A DNA stretch of 64,000 nt from NCBI GenBank assembly GCA_963693315.1, contig OY856187.1, positions 391,307,269 through 391,371,268 on the forward strand, read 5' to 3'. The stretch's first letter is position 1, and each line of letters opens with the position of its first letter. A program made the position numbers and the translations under genes. The stretch is from Diogma glabrata (lineage: Eukaryota > Arthropoda > Insecta > Diptera > Cylindrotomidae). The notes under the pieces are model-generated. The model did no database searches, was not told the DNA's origin, and worked only from the letters and a program-made list of their open reading frames with translations. Positions 8,755-17,698 of the stretch are shown in pieces.

Positions 8755-11739
8755 ATGGATTCTGTACACAGGCCTCGGAATATCTCGGATTCATTATTGG
8801 AACGACCTCGGAAACTGTACCCGGACTACGATTTAAAAATAGGAACCTGGAACGTGCTAAGCCTTAGAAGAGCAGGAGATCTCCTAAAACTCACCCAACA
8901 AGTCGAGAGCTACACACTGGATATAGTGGCATTACAAGAACTAAGATGGCCAGGCAGTGGAATCCATGAAACAGCGAAAGGATACACTCTGTATTATTGC
9001 GGTCATCAAAACGGAGGAGAATTTGGAGTTGGCTTTCTTATACACCGTCGCGTGAATCAGCATGTTATCGACTTCTGCCCAATTAATATGCGGTTATGCA
9101 CACTGAGAATCCGCACGAAAAAATTCAATGTAACGATCGTCAATGTTCATGCACCTACTGAAGATAAAGCAGATGATATTAAAGACCTGTTCTTCCTAGA
9201 ACTCGAGGAAGTCATCAATAACATCCCGTGGCACGATATAAAAATCGTGGTAGGTGACTTTAATGCTCAAATCGGTAGGATTGCAGAACTTAAAACACAT
9301 ATCGGCCCTAACAGCTTGCATCATACCAGCAACAATAACGGTTTTCGCGCAGCCGAGCTGGCTATGATGTATGATCTAGTAATTTCCAGCACTTTCTTCC
9401 CTCACAAGAGAATTCACAAGGCAACGTGGAAATCAAATGATGGAAGAACGGAAAATCAAATCGATCACGTCATGATCTCTAAGAGACACTCTACAAGTAT
9501 AACTGTCATTCGATCATACAGAGGGGCTGATATGGACACCGATCATATGCTTGTCATCTTTAAGTACAAGTGCAAGTTGTCATCTACATTTAACAGACAA
9601 GCAAAAAAGACCGTGCGCTGGAATGTCGAAGCATTTAAACAACCGGAAACGCTGAATAGATATCAGGAAATAATAACACAAAACATAGAAGAGCATGACA
9701 TCTCTTCTGAGATGCCATTAAACATACAAGAAGAATGGCAAACGCTTCAATCAACCATTATAGCCGCAGCACAAACTACAATCGGAAAACGACCACCGAA
9801 ATCACACAACGAATGGTTTGACGACGAGTGCCGCCAATCCGTTGAAAATAAACGGAAACTGCGAGAAAAATGGTTGACAAGGAACACCCGAAGCTCCCAA
9901 GCTGATTATCTATGCGCCAGGAAAGCCTCAGCAAAACTTCTACGTAAAAAAAAACGCGAACATATGAAGAGCTGCATCGAATACATCAACCAACATGCGG
10001 CCAACGGAAATTCAAAAGAGTGCTTTGCCAATGCACGGAATCTGACAAAAGATTTCCACCCAAGATCTACAGCCATCAAAAATGAAAATAATGAACTTAC
10101 AACAAGTGAACGTGATGTGCTGGCAGTGTGGCGATCCCACTTTCAAGACCTACTCAATAGGACGAACGAAGTTCATCCTATTCGAGCAATTGCTCCATCA
10201 ACTGAGGAGATTTTTGTCCCTTACCCAGCAATAGAAGAAGTGGAAGCTGCCATTAAAAAACTGAAAAATGGCAAATCACCAGGTTTCGATGGAATTCCCG
10301 CAGAACTTCTGAAAAATGGAGGAGCAGCTCTGGTCTCACGTATATACGATCTGATTCTTGCAATCTGGGACCAAGAAGAACTACCTGCTGAATGGAAAAC
10401 AGCTCTCATTGTTCCGCTACATAAGAAAGGTGACCGTCTAAAGTGTGAAAATTATCGTGGCATCGCAGTGTTGAACACTGCATATAAAATACTAGCTAAT
10501 GTTGTACTTGCTCGACTCATCCCGTTCGCCGAATCTATCATAGGTGACTATCAGTGTGGTTTTCGTCCCAACCGCTCAACCACAGATCAATGTTTTACAT
10601 TAAGGATGATTCTGGAAAAATGTTGGGAGTACAACATCAGCATTCACCAGCTCTACGTTGATTTCAGGCAAGCATATGATAGTATCATCCGCGACAACCT
10701 CTGGTCCGCACTCATATGCCTTGGTATTCCAGAGAAACTTGTTTCTCTGTGCAAGCTCACAACATCGGGATCAAATTATAGAATAGTAATCGAAGGGTCT
10801 GTTTCTGATCCTTTCGATATAACATCAGGTGTTCGACAAGGTGATGCACTCGCGCCCATACTATTTAATTTGGCGCTGGAGTACGCGATAAGAAAAAGCC
10901 GAATTGAGACACAAAACTGCATATATAACAAATCTAGTCAAGTTCTTGGCTATGCAGATGATATTGTGCTTCTCGGACGTAGAACAAGCGATATCAAGGA
11001 TAGTCTCTCTCAGCTTGAAAGAAATGCTAAACGACTTGGATTATGCATTAACACCGGCAAGACTAAATTTTTAACAACATCCAGGAATATACCTCCCGGC
11101 AATCTGAATACTGGCGACTATGAAGTGGAACGTGTAGAAAACTTCAAATACCTCGGATCTGTAATAACATCGTCAAATGACATGCAGGCAGATATTAAAG
11201 CTCGTGTCTCGGCCGCATACAGAGTTTTCTACGCATACTCAAAACTTTTGCGATCCAAACATCTTTCGCAGTCGTGCAAACTCACACTTTACAAAGCATT
11301 AATCCGACCTGTGCTCACATTTGGAAGTGAAAGCTGGACACCGACTTCCTCCGATTGTAGAATTCTATCAACATTCGAGAGGAAAGTCATACGAACAATT
11401 TATGGTCCATGTAAAGTTGCTGAAAATCAGTATAGAATCCGAATGAATCACGAAATCAGACAGCTTCTTGGAGGCTGTGATGTAATCGGATTCATTAAAT
11501 CCAACCGGATTAGATGGTTTGGTCATGTAGAAAGGGCTCCATTGGAAAGAATGATAAAAAAAGCGTCCCAACAACAACCAGCTGGTGTTCGTCGAAGAGG
11601 AAGACCTAGACAACGCTGGCGTGATGACATCATCCAAGACCTTCGTGATATAGGATGTCGAAACTGGGGTCAACTGGTCATGGAACGAGATGATTGGAAG
11701 CTGGTGGCACAGACGGCAAAATCCCTTCATGGGATGTAA
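8755..11739 (+). CDS. Endonuclease-reverse transcriptase of RTE-like LINE, 994 aa
   Basis: A single ORF encoding an apurinic-type (EEP) endonuclease followed by reverse transcriptase, which together nick target DNA and copy the element RNA. Endonuclease: KIGTWNVLSLRRAGDLLKL near residue 27, LQELRWPG near 62, VVGDFNAQIG near 165, NQIDHVMIS near 237, DTDHMLVIF near 262. RT: LKNGKSPGFDGIPAELLKNG near 503, LIVPLHKKGDRLKCENYRGI near 550, QCGFRPNRSTTDQ near 600, the catalytic aspartate in YVDFRQAYDS near 640, GVRQGDALAPILFNLALEY near 695, and the catalytic GYADDIVLLGR near 732. The C-terminus has RIRWFGHVERAP and RRRGRPRQRWRDDI. These are the proteins often mis-annotated in insects as craniofacial development protein 2-like. 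Length is normal and all key residues are present. Confidence 0.93.
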   Translation: MDSVHRPRNISDSLLERPRKLYPDYDLKIGTWNVLSLRRAGDLLKLTQQVESYTLDIVALQELRWPGSGIHETAKGYTLYYCGHQNGGEFGVGFLIHRRVNQHVIDFCPINMRLCTLRIRTKKFNVTIVNVHAPTEDKADDIKDLFFLELEEVINNIPWHDIKIVVGDFNAQIGRIAELKTHIGPNSLHHTSNNNGFRAAELAMMYDLVISSTFFPHKRIHKATWKSNDGRTENQIDHVMISKRHSTSITVIRSYRGADMDTDHMLVIFKYKCKLSSTFNRQAKKTVRWNVEAFKQPETLNRYQEIITQNIEEHDISSEMPLNIQEEWQTLQSTIIAAAQTTIGKRPPKSHNEWFDDECRQSVENKRKLREKWLTRNTRSSQADYLCARKASAKLLRKKKREHMKSCIEYINQHAANGNSKECFANARNLTKDFHPRSTAIKNENNELTTSERDVLAVWRSHFQDLLNRTNEVHPIRAIAPSTEEIFVPYPAIEEVEAAIKKLKNGKSPGFDGIPAELLKNGGAALVSRIYDLILAIWDQEELPAEWKTALIVPLHKKGDRLKCENYRGIAVLNTAYKILANVVLARLIPFAESIIGDYQCGFRPNRSTTDQCFTLRMILEKCWEYNISIHQLYVDFRQAYDSIIRDNLWSALICLGIPEKLVSLCKLTTSGSNYRIVIEGSVSDPFDITSGVRQGDALAPILFNLALEYAIRKSRIETQNCIYNKSSQVLGYADDIVLLGRRTSDIKDSLSQLERNAKRLGLCINTGKTKFLTTSRNIPPGNLNTGDYEVERVENFKYLGSVITSSNDMQADIKARVSAAYRVFYAYSKLLRSKHLSQSCKLTLYKALIRPVLTFGSESWTPTSSDCRILSTFERKVIRTIYGPCKVAENQYRIRMNHEIRQLLGGCDVIGFIKSNRIRWFGHVERAPLERMIKKASQQQPAGVRRRGRPRQRWRDDIIQDLRDIGCRNWGQLVMERDDWKLVAQTAKSLHGM

Positions 11740-11757
11740 ACGCCAGAGAGAGAGAGA

Positions 11758-11769
11758 GATGCTTTTCTG
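11758..11769. repeat. RTE target-site duplication, right
   Basis: GATGCTTTTCTG directly after the (AG)n tail, identical to the left copy. Confidence 0.85.
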
Positions 11770-12010
11770 AATTGTAGTTCTTGACTCTTAATTAATGCCT
11801 ACGATTACTAATAATCAATCAACCTACGTCATTAATAACATAAGAAATTAAAAATAACACGTCATTTACTATATAAGACATTGATAATTCTACTCATTAA
11901 AGTTTTATGAATACTAGGTGAATGACGTCATTAACAGCATAAGAATTTAATAATAGTACGCCATTAGCATAATAAAACATTAATAATAATCTACTAAATA
12001 AAGTTAGTGT
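11770..12010 (+). repeat. Second monomer of the AT-rich tandem repeat, continued
   Basis: Continues the monomer interrupted at 8335. It shares 'atgcctacgattact' (about 11793, compare 7891), the ATGACGTCAT palindrome (11922-11931) and 'aagaatttaataat' with the first monomer. It leads straight into the 5' UTR of the LINE whose ORF1 starts at 12348. Confidence 0.6.
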
Positions 12011-12347
12011 TCAATGGTCATCGTGCAACTTTCTGGACAACTTTTTGTGCAACTATAACACAGGATTTTTAAATATACAGTAAACATAACCTGCAACGCG
12101 CGTCAACAAGCAGTGTATATACGCTAACCAGTAACTACTTAAACTTGCTAGCTGTACTTGCTAGTATAATCAATTGCAATTCTGATCTATAATTTAATTT
12201 TAGTGTGTTGGAATTTGGTGCCTAAACAAAAGCTTGTTCTCAACTTAACTGCTGAAACTGGAATATATTGGATGAATCGATCTGACTTAATTCCCAAGGA
12301 GATTACTAATTGCTTGCTTGTCTAGAAGTATCGCTATTTAACGAAGT

Positions 12348-13319
12348 ATGGCGGCGAATGTTAATTATAACTGTAAGAAATGTGACAAGAAGGTGCTGAG
12401 CAATGATAAGGCACTACTGTGTGATGCTTGCGATAAGTGGGTTCATGCTCGCTGCCTTGAATCTAATCGAAATTATATTATTGAATCAAAAATGATGATA
12501 TGGACTTGTTCTGAAGCATGTTTTGAGGATTACAATGTCCCTAGAGAGGTAATGGAAATCGATATTACTAAACCGAGCTTAGACTCGGGTTTGAAATGTT
12601 TAAATCAACTTGTTAGAAACATCTATCATAACAACCTAAAATTGCGCGCTCTTAATCTTGAACTGAGGAAGAGAGATGCTGATCTGCATGCAATACTGCT
12701 GACGCTCAATGAGAACATCAATTTACTGCGTAATGAAATTGCAGTGCTACGAACATCTCCTGGGAGTGAGACTATTACCAGCTTTACTCGCCATCAACCA
12801 TTGAATACCAGCTGCACTGTTGTTGGAACCAGGAATGAAAATGCTGATGTTAATATTAAAGCGGCTGCAGTGAATAGGAAATACTATCTACATGTCTCCT
12901 GTCTTGAACCTGATACTACTGCTGATGCTGTCTGTGGATATATTAGAGATAATCTCGGGCTTGGTGTTGAGCAGCCATCTATTTCATGTGAATCATTGGT
13001 ACGTCCTGGTAAGGATGTTTCTACACTCTCATACATCTCTTTTAAAGTGGGGATTGATGAAAAATTTCTCTCGGTGATTGCTAAACCACTGTTTTGGCCT
13101 ACTGGGGTACTAGTTAAGCCATTTGTATTCCGTGGACGTCTGAAAAGACGAGGTGTACCGCTAACTCGGAGTGATGTTATGCAGTCATCCACTCAAGATC
13201 AAGCTCAACTTCCTGAGGCTCAGACTAACATTCAACAGCAGTCATACTCTCAGGATTCTCAACTGGGTTCAACATCGCTTAGTTCCTGCTCTCATCATTG
13301 CACTCAGCTATTTTCATAG
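12348..13319 (+). CDS. LINE ORF1 protein with PHD-type zinc finger, 323 aa
   Basis: Starts at ATG 12348. Residues 8-60 form a PHD/RING-like Cys-His finger (CKKCDKKV..., LLCDACDKWVHARC, then WTCSEACF). A leucine-rich, probably coiled-coil segment follows at about residues 83-137 (repeated L/R/N heptads). Then comes an RRM-like or chaperone-type module (YYLHVSCLEPDTTADAVCGY, about 179 onward) and a Gln/Ser-rich tail. ORF1 proteins of CR1-type LINEs bind the element RNA and assist target-primed reverse transcription. It ends at an amber codon (13317-13319), after which the same frame stays open into ORF2. Confidence 0.8.
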   Translation: MAANVNYNCKKCDKKVLSNDKALLCDACDKWVHARCLESNRNYIIESKMMIWTCSEACFEDYNVPREVMEIDITKPSLDSGLKCLNQLVRNIYHNNLKLRALNLELRKRDADLHAILLTLNENINLLRNEIAVLRTSPGSETITSFTRHQPLNTSCTVVGTRNENADVNIKAAAVNRKYYLHVSCLEPDTTADAVCGYIRDNLGLGVEQPSISCESLVRPGKDVSTLSYISFKVGIDEKFLSVIAKPLFWPTGVLVKPFVFRGRLKRRGVPLTRSDVMQSSTQDQAQLPEAQTNIQQQSYSQDSQLGSTSLSSCSHHCTQLFS

Positions 13320-16073
13320 CAAGACAACTTGCTAGTCAACGTTCCTGGTTTTGGTCGTAATAATTTTTGTCTATATAATAATAATAATATACTTAATTCC
13401 TGTTCAGATAATAATGATAATGTTTATAATTCTCCTCTCTTAGGTGTGATACCTGGCTTGGCTCCGTGTGCTCACCGGGTTGATGTTGCGTCTCGGGCCG
13501 ATTCACCTGCTAATGTGGCATCTGCATTCCAGCGTGGCTCCTCTAGGTTCTCCTTGTGCTGTGGTCACATGAATGTGCGTAGTTTGTTTGGACACTTTGA
13601 CGACATTTTATTTCAAATTGGTACGTATAATTTTGATATCTTTTGTATTACTGAAAGTTTCTTGAAACCGAGCATTCCTACTAAATTTGTTGATATTCAG
13701 GGGTACAGGTTCTTTCGGCATGATCGAGTTGGTATGCAGTGTGGTGGGGTTGGTATATACTCTCGCGTTCATTTAAAGATGCGTGTTATTGGCAAATCTG
13801 TCTCCTGTGCAAAGCTTGAGTATCTTGCAGTTGAAGCTAGGTTGTCCTCTGGGAATATCTGTATAGTTGTTATTTATAAACCACCACCGTATATCTCAAC
13901 TGACATTTCTGACCTGATTGATGTTCTTTCTCCTCTTACAATGGACTTTAAGCACTTAATAGTAACGGGAGATTTTAACATGGACATGCTGGTTCCCTTA
14001 AATCCATTATCTATGCTATTGGATTCAATGGGTCTTTGGTCTGTTCCTTTCTCTGCAACGAGAGGTCCACGGCTTTTTGATCTTTTTATAATTTTTGCTG
14101 CTGAGAGGGATAGGATTCAGAGAGCAGGGCAGGCACAAATTCCCTGGATTTCGGATCACGATCTGGTGTACATTACCTACAGCCATCGGGTTGCCAAAGT
14201 TCCCCAGGAGTACATATCTATTAAGGACATATATGGTGCTAATGTTGAAAATATACTTCATGCTGCAATGAGTCTTGACTGGGGCATGTTCTCAAATAAC
14301 CTTGATCCTGTACTATTGGTTGATATAATTGAAGAAAGGCTGGTCAGTCTTTTTGATGTGCATGTACCTACTAAGCTCGTCCTTAAGAAAAATAAAACGG
14401 TACCTTGGCTTAACGCTGCCATCTTGAATGGAATTAAGTCTAGAGATTTAGCGTATCTTCATATGCGAAACAGTCGTAGTCCTGCAGCGCAAGAGACCTA
14501 TCGCGTTCTACGTAACCGTGTTAACAATTTGATTCGCTCATCCAAGCAGCGTTATTACTTTAGAAACATAGATAAAGACGCGTCGTCCAAATGGAAAAGG
14601 CTGCGTGATATTGCACTGGTTAATAGTAGCGAGGGTGCGGAGTTTATTGAACAGCTATCACTAGATTCAATCAATGAGCACTATACTAAAGTTGATGTGA
14701 CTAATATTATTATTCCCTTAGCTGATCCTGCATCTTTTGCTGAATTAGCGCAGAACAATTCGTTTAGTTTTTCGTGTGTTTCTCAGGATGAAGTAACTCT
14801 TGCAGTAAGTTCCATAACTTCTAATGCTGTTGGTGTTGATGGTATTTCCATTAGATTCCTTAAATTGGTTCTGCCTGCATTTTTACCGCATTTAACTGAT
14901 CTCTTCAACGTACTAATTACCACCTCATACTTTCCTGATAACTGGAAAATTGCTTCGGTTATTCCAATACCAAAAAATTCCACTCCAAGCTCATTGAAGG
15001 ACCTTCGCCCAATTAGCATATTGCCCGTATCATCGAAAGTTTTTGAGAAGCTGCTTTACGGTCAAATGTTACATCACCTACAAAGCAAAAGTCTCTTTAA
15101 TGATTTGCAGTCTGGGTTTAGGACGTCTCACAGCACTGCTCTCTTGAAACTTACGGATGATATTGGTAAGGGACTAAATGATCCGGCTACTTTTGCAGTG
15201 GTTGTTCTGTTGGATTTTTCTAATGCTTTCGGTATGATTAGTCCTATTCTTCTCATCCAAAAGCTTTACCTTTTTTATGGGTTTAGTACTGCGGCTATTA
15301 AATTGATTTTCGCATATTTGGTTGAACGGTCGCAAATAGTCAGCTTCAATGGGAAATCCTCCAGAATGTGTCGTTTAGAGCTTGGTGTACCTCAGGGTTC
15401 AATCTTGGGTCCTTTAATATTTTCTATTTTCATTAACGATCTACCACTTGTTGTTAGCTCCTTAATGTACCTACTTTATGCTGATGATTGTCAGGTCTAT
15501 ATATGTGGCAAACTATTGGAAATACGTGAGATATTTGGTATTGTTAACAGGGATTTGGAACTTATACATCGATGGTCTTCTCAGAATGGTCTTCTACTTA
15601 ATCCTAGTAAGACTCAAGTATTGTTCATTACTAAAACAATGAGTAATATTGAACTCCCTCCGCTTTTTCTTGGTGGCGCTCAGCTTGTGGTTAACAGAAC
15701 TGCTAAAAATCTGGGTCTCATTATGAATAGTTCTTTAACGTGGTCTGATCACGTATCTGAGGTCTGCAGAAAGGTCAATTTTGCATTGCATCGTTTGAAG
15801 TTGTTGAGTAACATAACCCCAGTGCCGCTTCGGTTACAACTGGTAAGAAGCTTGATTATTCCGTATTTCAACTACTGTGAGGTTATAATATATAATCTTG
15901 ATTCAGACTCCAAGCGTAGAATTCAGGTTGCATTCAACTCGTGTGTCAGTTATATTTACTCCCTGAGAAAATTTGATCATGTATCTGAATATTCCAACTC
16001 GATTCTTGGCTGTAGTCTGCAGCAATATTTTTATTTCCGTATTGCAATCTTCATTTTTAAACTTCTAAATTGA
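13320..16073 (+). CDS. LINE ORF2: endonuclease-reverse transcriptase, about 917 codons
   Basis: In the same frame as ORF1 and separated from it only by TAG 13317-13319. The first in-frame ATG is at 13570, already at the start of the endonuclease domain (HMNVRSLFGHFDDILF), so initiation is not obvious. Endonuclease: GDFNMDML near 13970 and WISDHDLVYITY near 14145. RT: IASVIPIPKNSTPSSLKDLR near 14950, QSGFRTSHSTALLK near 15108, the motif A aspartate in VVLLDFSNAFG near 15210, GVPQGSILGPLIFSIFINDL near 15385, the catalytic LLYADDCQVYI near 15475, and LNPSKTQVLFIT near 15598. It stops at TGA 16071-16073, where the reading of related copies requires the next frame. The last 70 or so residues are therefore in frame 2 (see next entry). 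One missing T in 'aaattgagaac' explains the shift. Confidence 0.87.
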   Translation, partial: QDNLLVNVPGFGRNNFCLYNNNNILNSCSDNNDNVYNSPLLGVIPGLAPCAHRVDVASRADSPANVASAFQRGSSRFSLCCGHMNVRSLFGHFDDILFQIGTYNFDIFCITESFLKPSIPTKFVDIQGYRFFRHDRVGMQCGGVGIYSRVHLKMRVIGKSVSCAKLEYLAVEARLSSGNICIVVIYKPPPYISTDISDLIDVLSPLTMDFKHLIVTGDFNMDMLVPLNPLSMLLDSMGLWSVPFSATRGPRLFDLFIIFAAERDRIQRAGQAQIPWISDHDLVYITYSHRVAKVPQEYISIKDIYGANVENILHAAMSLDWGMFSNNLDPVLLVDIIEERLVSLFDVHVPTKLVLKKNKTVPWLNAAILNGIKSRDLAYLHMRNSRSPAAQETYRVLRNRVNNLIRSSKQRYYFRNIDKDASSKWKRLRDIALVNSSEGAEFIEQLSLDSINEHYTKVDVTNIIIPLADPASFAELAQNNSFSFSCVSQDEVTLAVSSITSNAVGVDGISIRFLKLVLPAFLPHLTDLFNVLITTSYFPDNWKIASVIPIPKNSTPSSLKDLRPISILPVSSKVFEKLLYGQMLHHLQSKSLFNDLQSGFRTSHSTALLKLTDDIGKGLNDPATFAVVVLLDFSNAFGMISPILLIQKLYLFYGFSTAAIKLIFAYLVERSQIVSFNGKSSRMCRLELGVPQGSILGPLIFSIFINDLPLVVSSLMYLLYADDCQVYICGKLLEIREIFGIVNRDLELIHRWSSQNGLLLNPSKTQVLFITKTMSNIELPPLFLGGAQLVVNRTAKNLGLIMNSSLTWSDHVSEVCRKVNFALHRLKLLSNITPVPLRLQLVRSLIIPYFNYCEVIIYNLDSDSKRRIQVAFNSCVSYIYSLRKFDHVSEYSNSILGCSLQQYFYFRIAIFIFKLLN

Positions 16074-16291
16074 GAACACCTAGTTACTTATTTGATAAAA
16101 TAGCATTCTCTCAATCAGACCGTACGCGCCATCTTCTTGTTCCCTTTAATGTTTGGAAACAATATAGTGGCTCGTTGTTTGTTTTTGGCATCTCGCGGGT
16201 TTGGAATGTGTTACCTGCGAATATTCGCGAGCTTGATACCGTTCGTAGTTTTAAAAAAGAGAGTTTTGCTTTTGTGATTAACAACCTTTAA
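16074..16291 (+). pseudogene. C-terminal tail of LINE ORF2, displaced by a one-base frameshift
   Basis: Frame 2 continues the protein after the shift at 16070, with RTPSYLFDKIAFSQSDRTRH and the conserved tail VWNVLPANIRELDTV, and ends at TAA 16289-16291. The homologous tail in the copy at 1-195 confirms that it belongs to ORF2. This single indel appears to be the only lesion in ORF2. Confidence 0.8.
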
Positions 16292-16712
16292 TTTCTATAT
16301 ATGTGCTGGTAAGCTTTTTGTGCGGATGAGCTGTGCTCGTTTGTGTGGCTGAGTGTTTGGATGAGTTCTCGGCATGTTGGAGTGCTGAAGTTTTGTTGGC
16401 GGAGGGGTCGGTCTTGGACGTAGTGTTGGCCTGGTGGGCGCTCGGAGCCGGACTTGGTATACATATATATTTATATATTTTAGTATGTATATTTTTGTTG
16501 TATTTATTCTTATTGTTACTATTTGAAATTATGCTTCTTTTTTTTTTCTTTCTTTTTAGTTTGTTGTTTTTATTTTAATGTAAGTCATATATAAATAGTT
16601 TTGTTTCTAATTTTTACTTATGTATTTAGACCAGACGCTTTGAAAATCATTTAAGGTTAAGTCTGTGCTAACATGATTAATAAAATAAAATAAAATAAAT
16701 AAAATAAATAAA
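16292..16712 (+). other. 3' UTR and A/T repeat tail of the CR1-like LINE
   Basis: Non-coding. Contains T-rich tracts (16530-16576), the 'ggttaagtctgtg' block shared with the copy at 1-362, and a terminal AATAAA-rich microsatellite (about 16678-16712) typical of LINEs that prime on short repeats. Confidence 0.75.
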
Positions 16713-17190
16713 AAATACTGCTTCTTGCGTAAGGAACGCCCACACTTGGACCTTGATAAACTCAAAAAACATCTTGATAGCGTTACAAATTTTAAAAAAA
16801 CTTGGGGCATCAATAAAAACGCACATAAATGTAAACTAATATGTTTCAGAAACGCCAGAGCTAAAGGCCATCATCTAGCAGTCAGAGAAAGCTGATATCT
16901 TTCCATCACAATTGAAAACAGAGAAATAACACCTTCTAACACTATCAAATATCTTTATAAGAGAAATAACACCTCTAACGCTATCAAAAAATAAGCTCTG
17001 CTTCAACCGCAACGCCAGAACCCAGAACATGTCACAACAAGGCCAAGTTTGCACTATCCTTACTCAAACCAATAATCTCTTCAAAGAAAGTCGAGCCTTG
17101 CACTAAATTAATGATGTATGAAACCCTAATTATAGTATTTTAAATCTCAATAAAAACCGATTGAAAATTGAAATAAATAAAAAAAAAAGT
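16713..17190 (+). mobile_element. Jockey-type LINE fragment, part 3 (3' end)
   Basis: The reading resumes just after the YADD region with YCFLRKERPHLDLDKLKKHL and then NAHKCKLICFRNARAK (16820-16865), the usual post-catalytic segment of Jockey RTs. It then decays, with a small duplicated 'gagaaataacacct' near 16921 and 16961. It ends with AATAAA-rich sequence and an A-run near 17172-17190. It completes parts 1 and 2 and marks the far side of the CR1-like insertion. Confidence 0.7.
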
Positions 17191-17377
17191 TTGGGTATAT
17201 CAACATTTTTTGATTGTCTCCAAGTGAGAAAATTAAAAAAAAATTACGTAACACTACAAAATGACTATAAGAATTTGTGATATTATACAAAAAAAAATGT
17301 CATATAATAAATCTAGATTTAATCTTATCTTATTTGTTATTCTTAATATTATTTGTTTGAAATGGATTTTGAGTTCC

Positions 17378-17604
17378 TTAGGCGTGCTATACACCTGAGC
17401 TAAACTATGCGAAATATGCGAACTATGTTTTTAAAAAAGTAAAGTTTTAATGCGAATAAAGCTTTTTAAAAAAATGTAATGTTTCCGTTTTTCGTTTCTT
17501 TTTTAAATGTTTTGTTTCCGTAATGTTTTTTTCTATAATTACGTTATATACATTATTTTTTAAAAAATTTCTCATAGTTTAGCTCAGGTGTATAGCGCGC
17601 CTTA
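17378..17604. mobile_element. PIF/Harbinger-type MITE, about 221 bp
   Basis: Terminal inverted repeats of about 30 bp: GGCGTGCTATACACCTGAGC at 17381 onward and its near-perfect complement ending at 17601. They are flanked by TTA on both sides (17378-17380 and 17602-17604). A 3-bp TTA target duplication with G-rich inverted ends is the signature of PIF/Harbinger MITEs. It has no coding capacity and lies about 95 bp downstream of the ERCC1 stop codon. Confidence 0.75.
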
Positions 17605-17698
17605 TTGTAATGTTTCAAATTTCAATATAAATAAATAACAAAGAAATAGTATTTACCCTAACTTGCTCTAACCTGTAACCGTGCTTCACAATAATTAT

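Larger units (their letters stand above)
8336..11757 (+). mobile_element. Full-length RTE-like LINE (family A)
   Basis: A complete non-LTR retrotransposon: 5' UTR with a tandem duplication, a single intact ORF (8755-11739), and a short AGAG-repeat 3' tail. It is flanked by a perfect 12-bp target-site duplication GATGCTTTTCTG (8324-8335 and 11758-11769). A second, 5'-truncated copy of the same family lies on the minus strand at 33966-35619. Intact ORF, perfect duplication and full length together suggest a young, possibly mobilisable copy. Confidence 0.9.
12011..16712 (+). mobile_element. CR1/Kiri-like LINE, two ORFs, near full length
   Basis: 5' leader (12011-12347), ORF1 with a PHD-type finger, ORF2 with endonuclease and reverse transcriptase, a 3' UTR, and an (AATAA/AATA)n tail at about 16678-16712. 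It probably extends upstream through the tandem monomers to about 7534. Jockey sequence stops at 7533 and restarts at 16713, and the two edges share a weak 12-bp similarity ('tacgcatttttc' / 'tactgcttcttg') that could be an aged target duplication. The window begins with the 3' end of a related copy. Clade assignment (CR1/Kiri rather than L2 or Jockey) is tentative. Confidence 0.8.
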
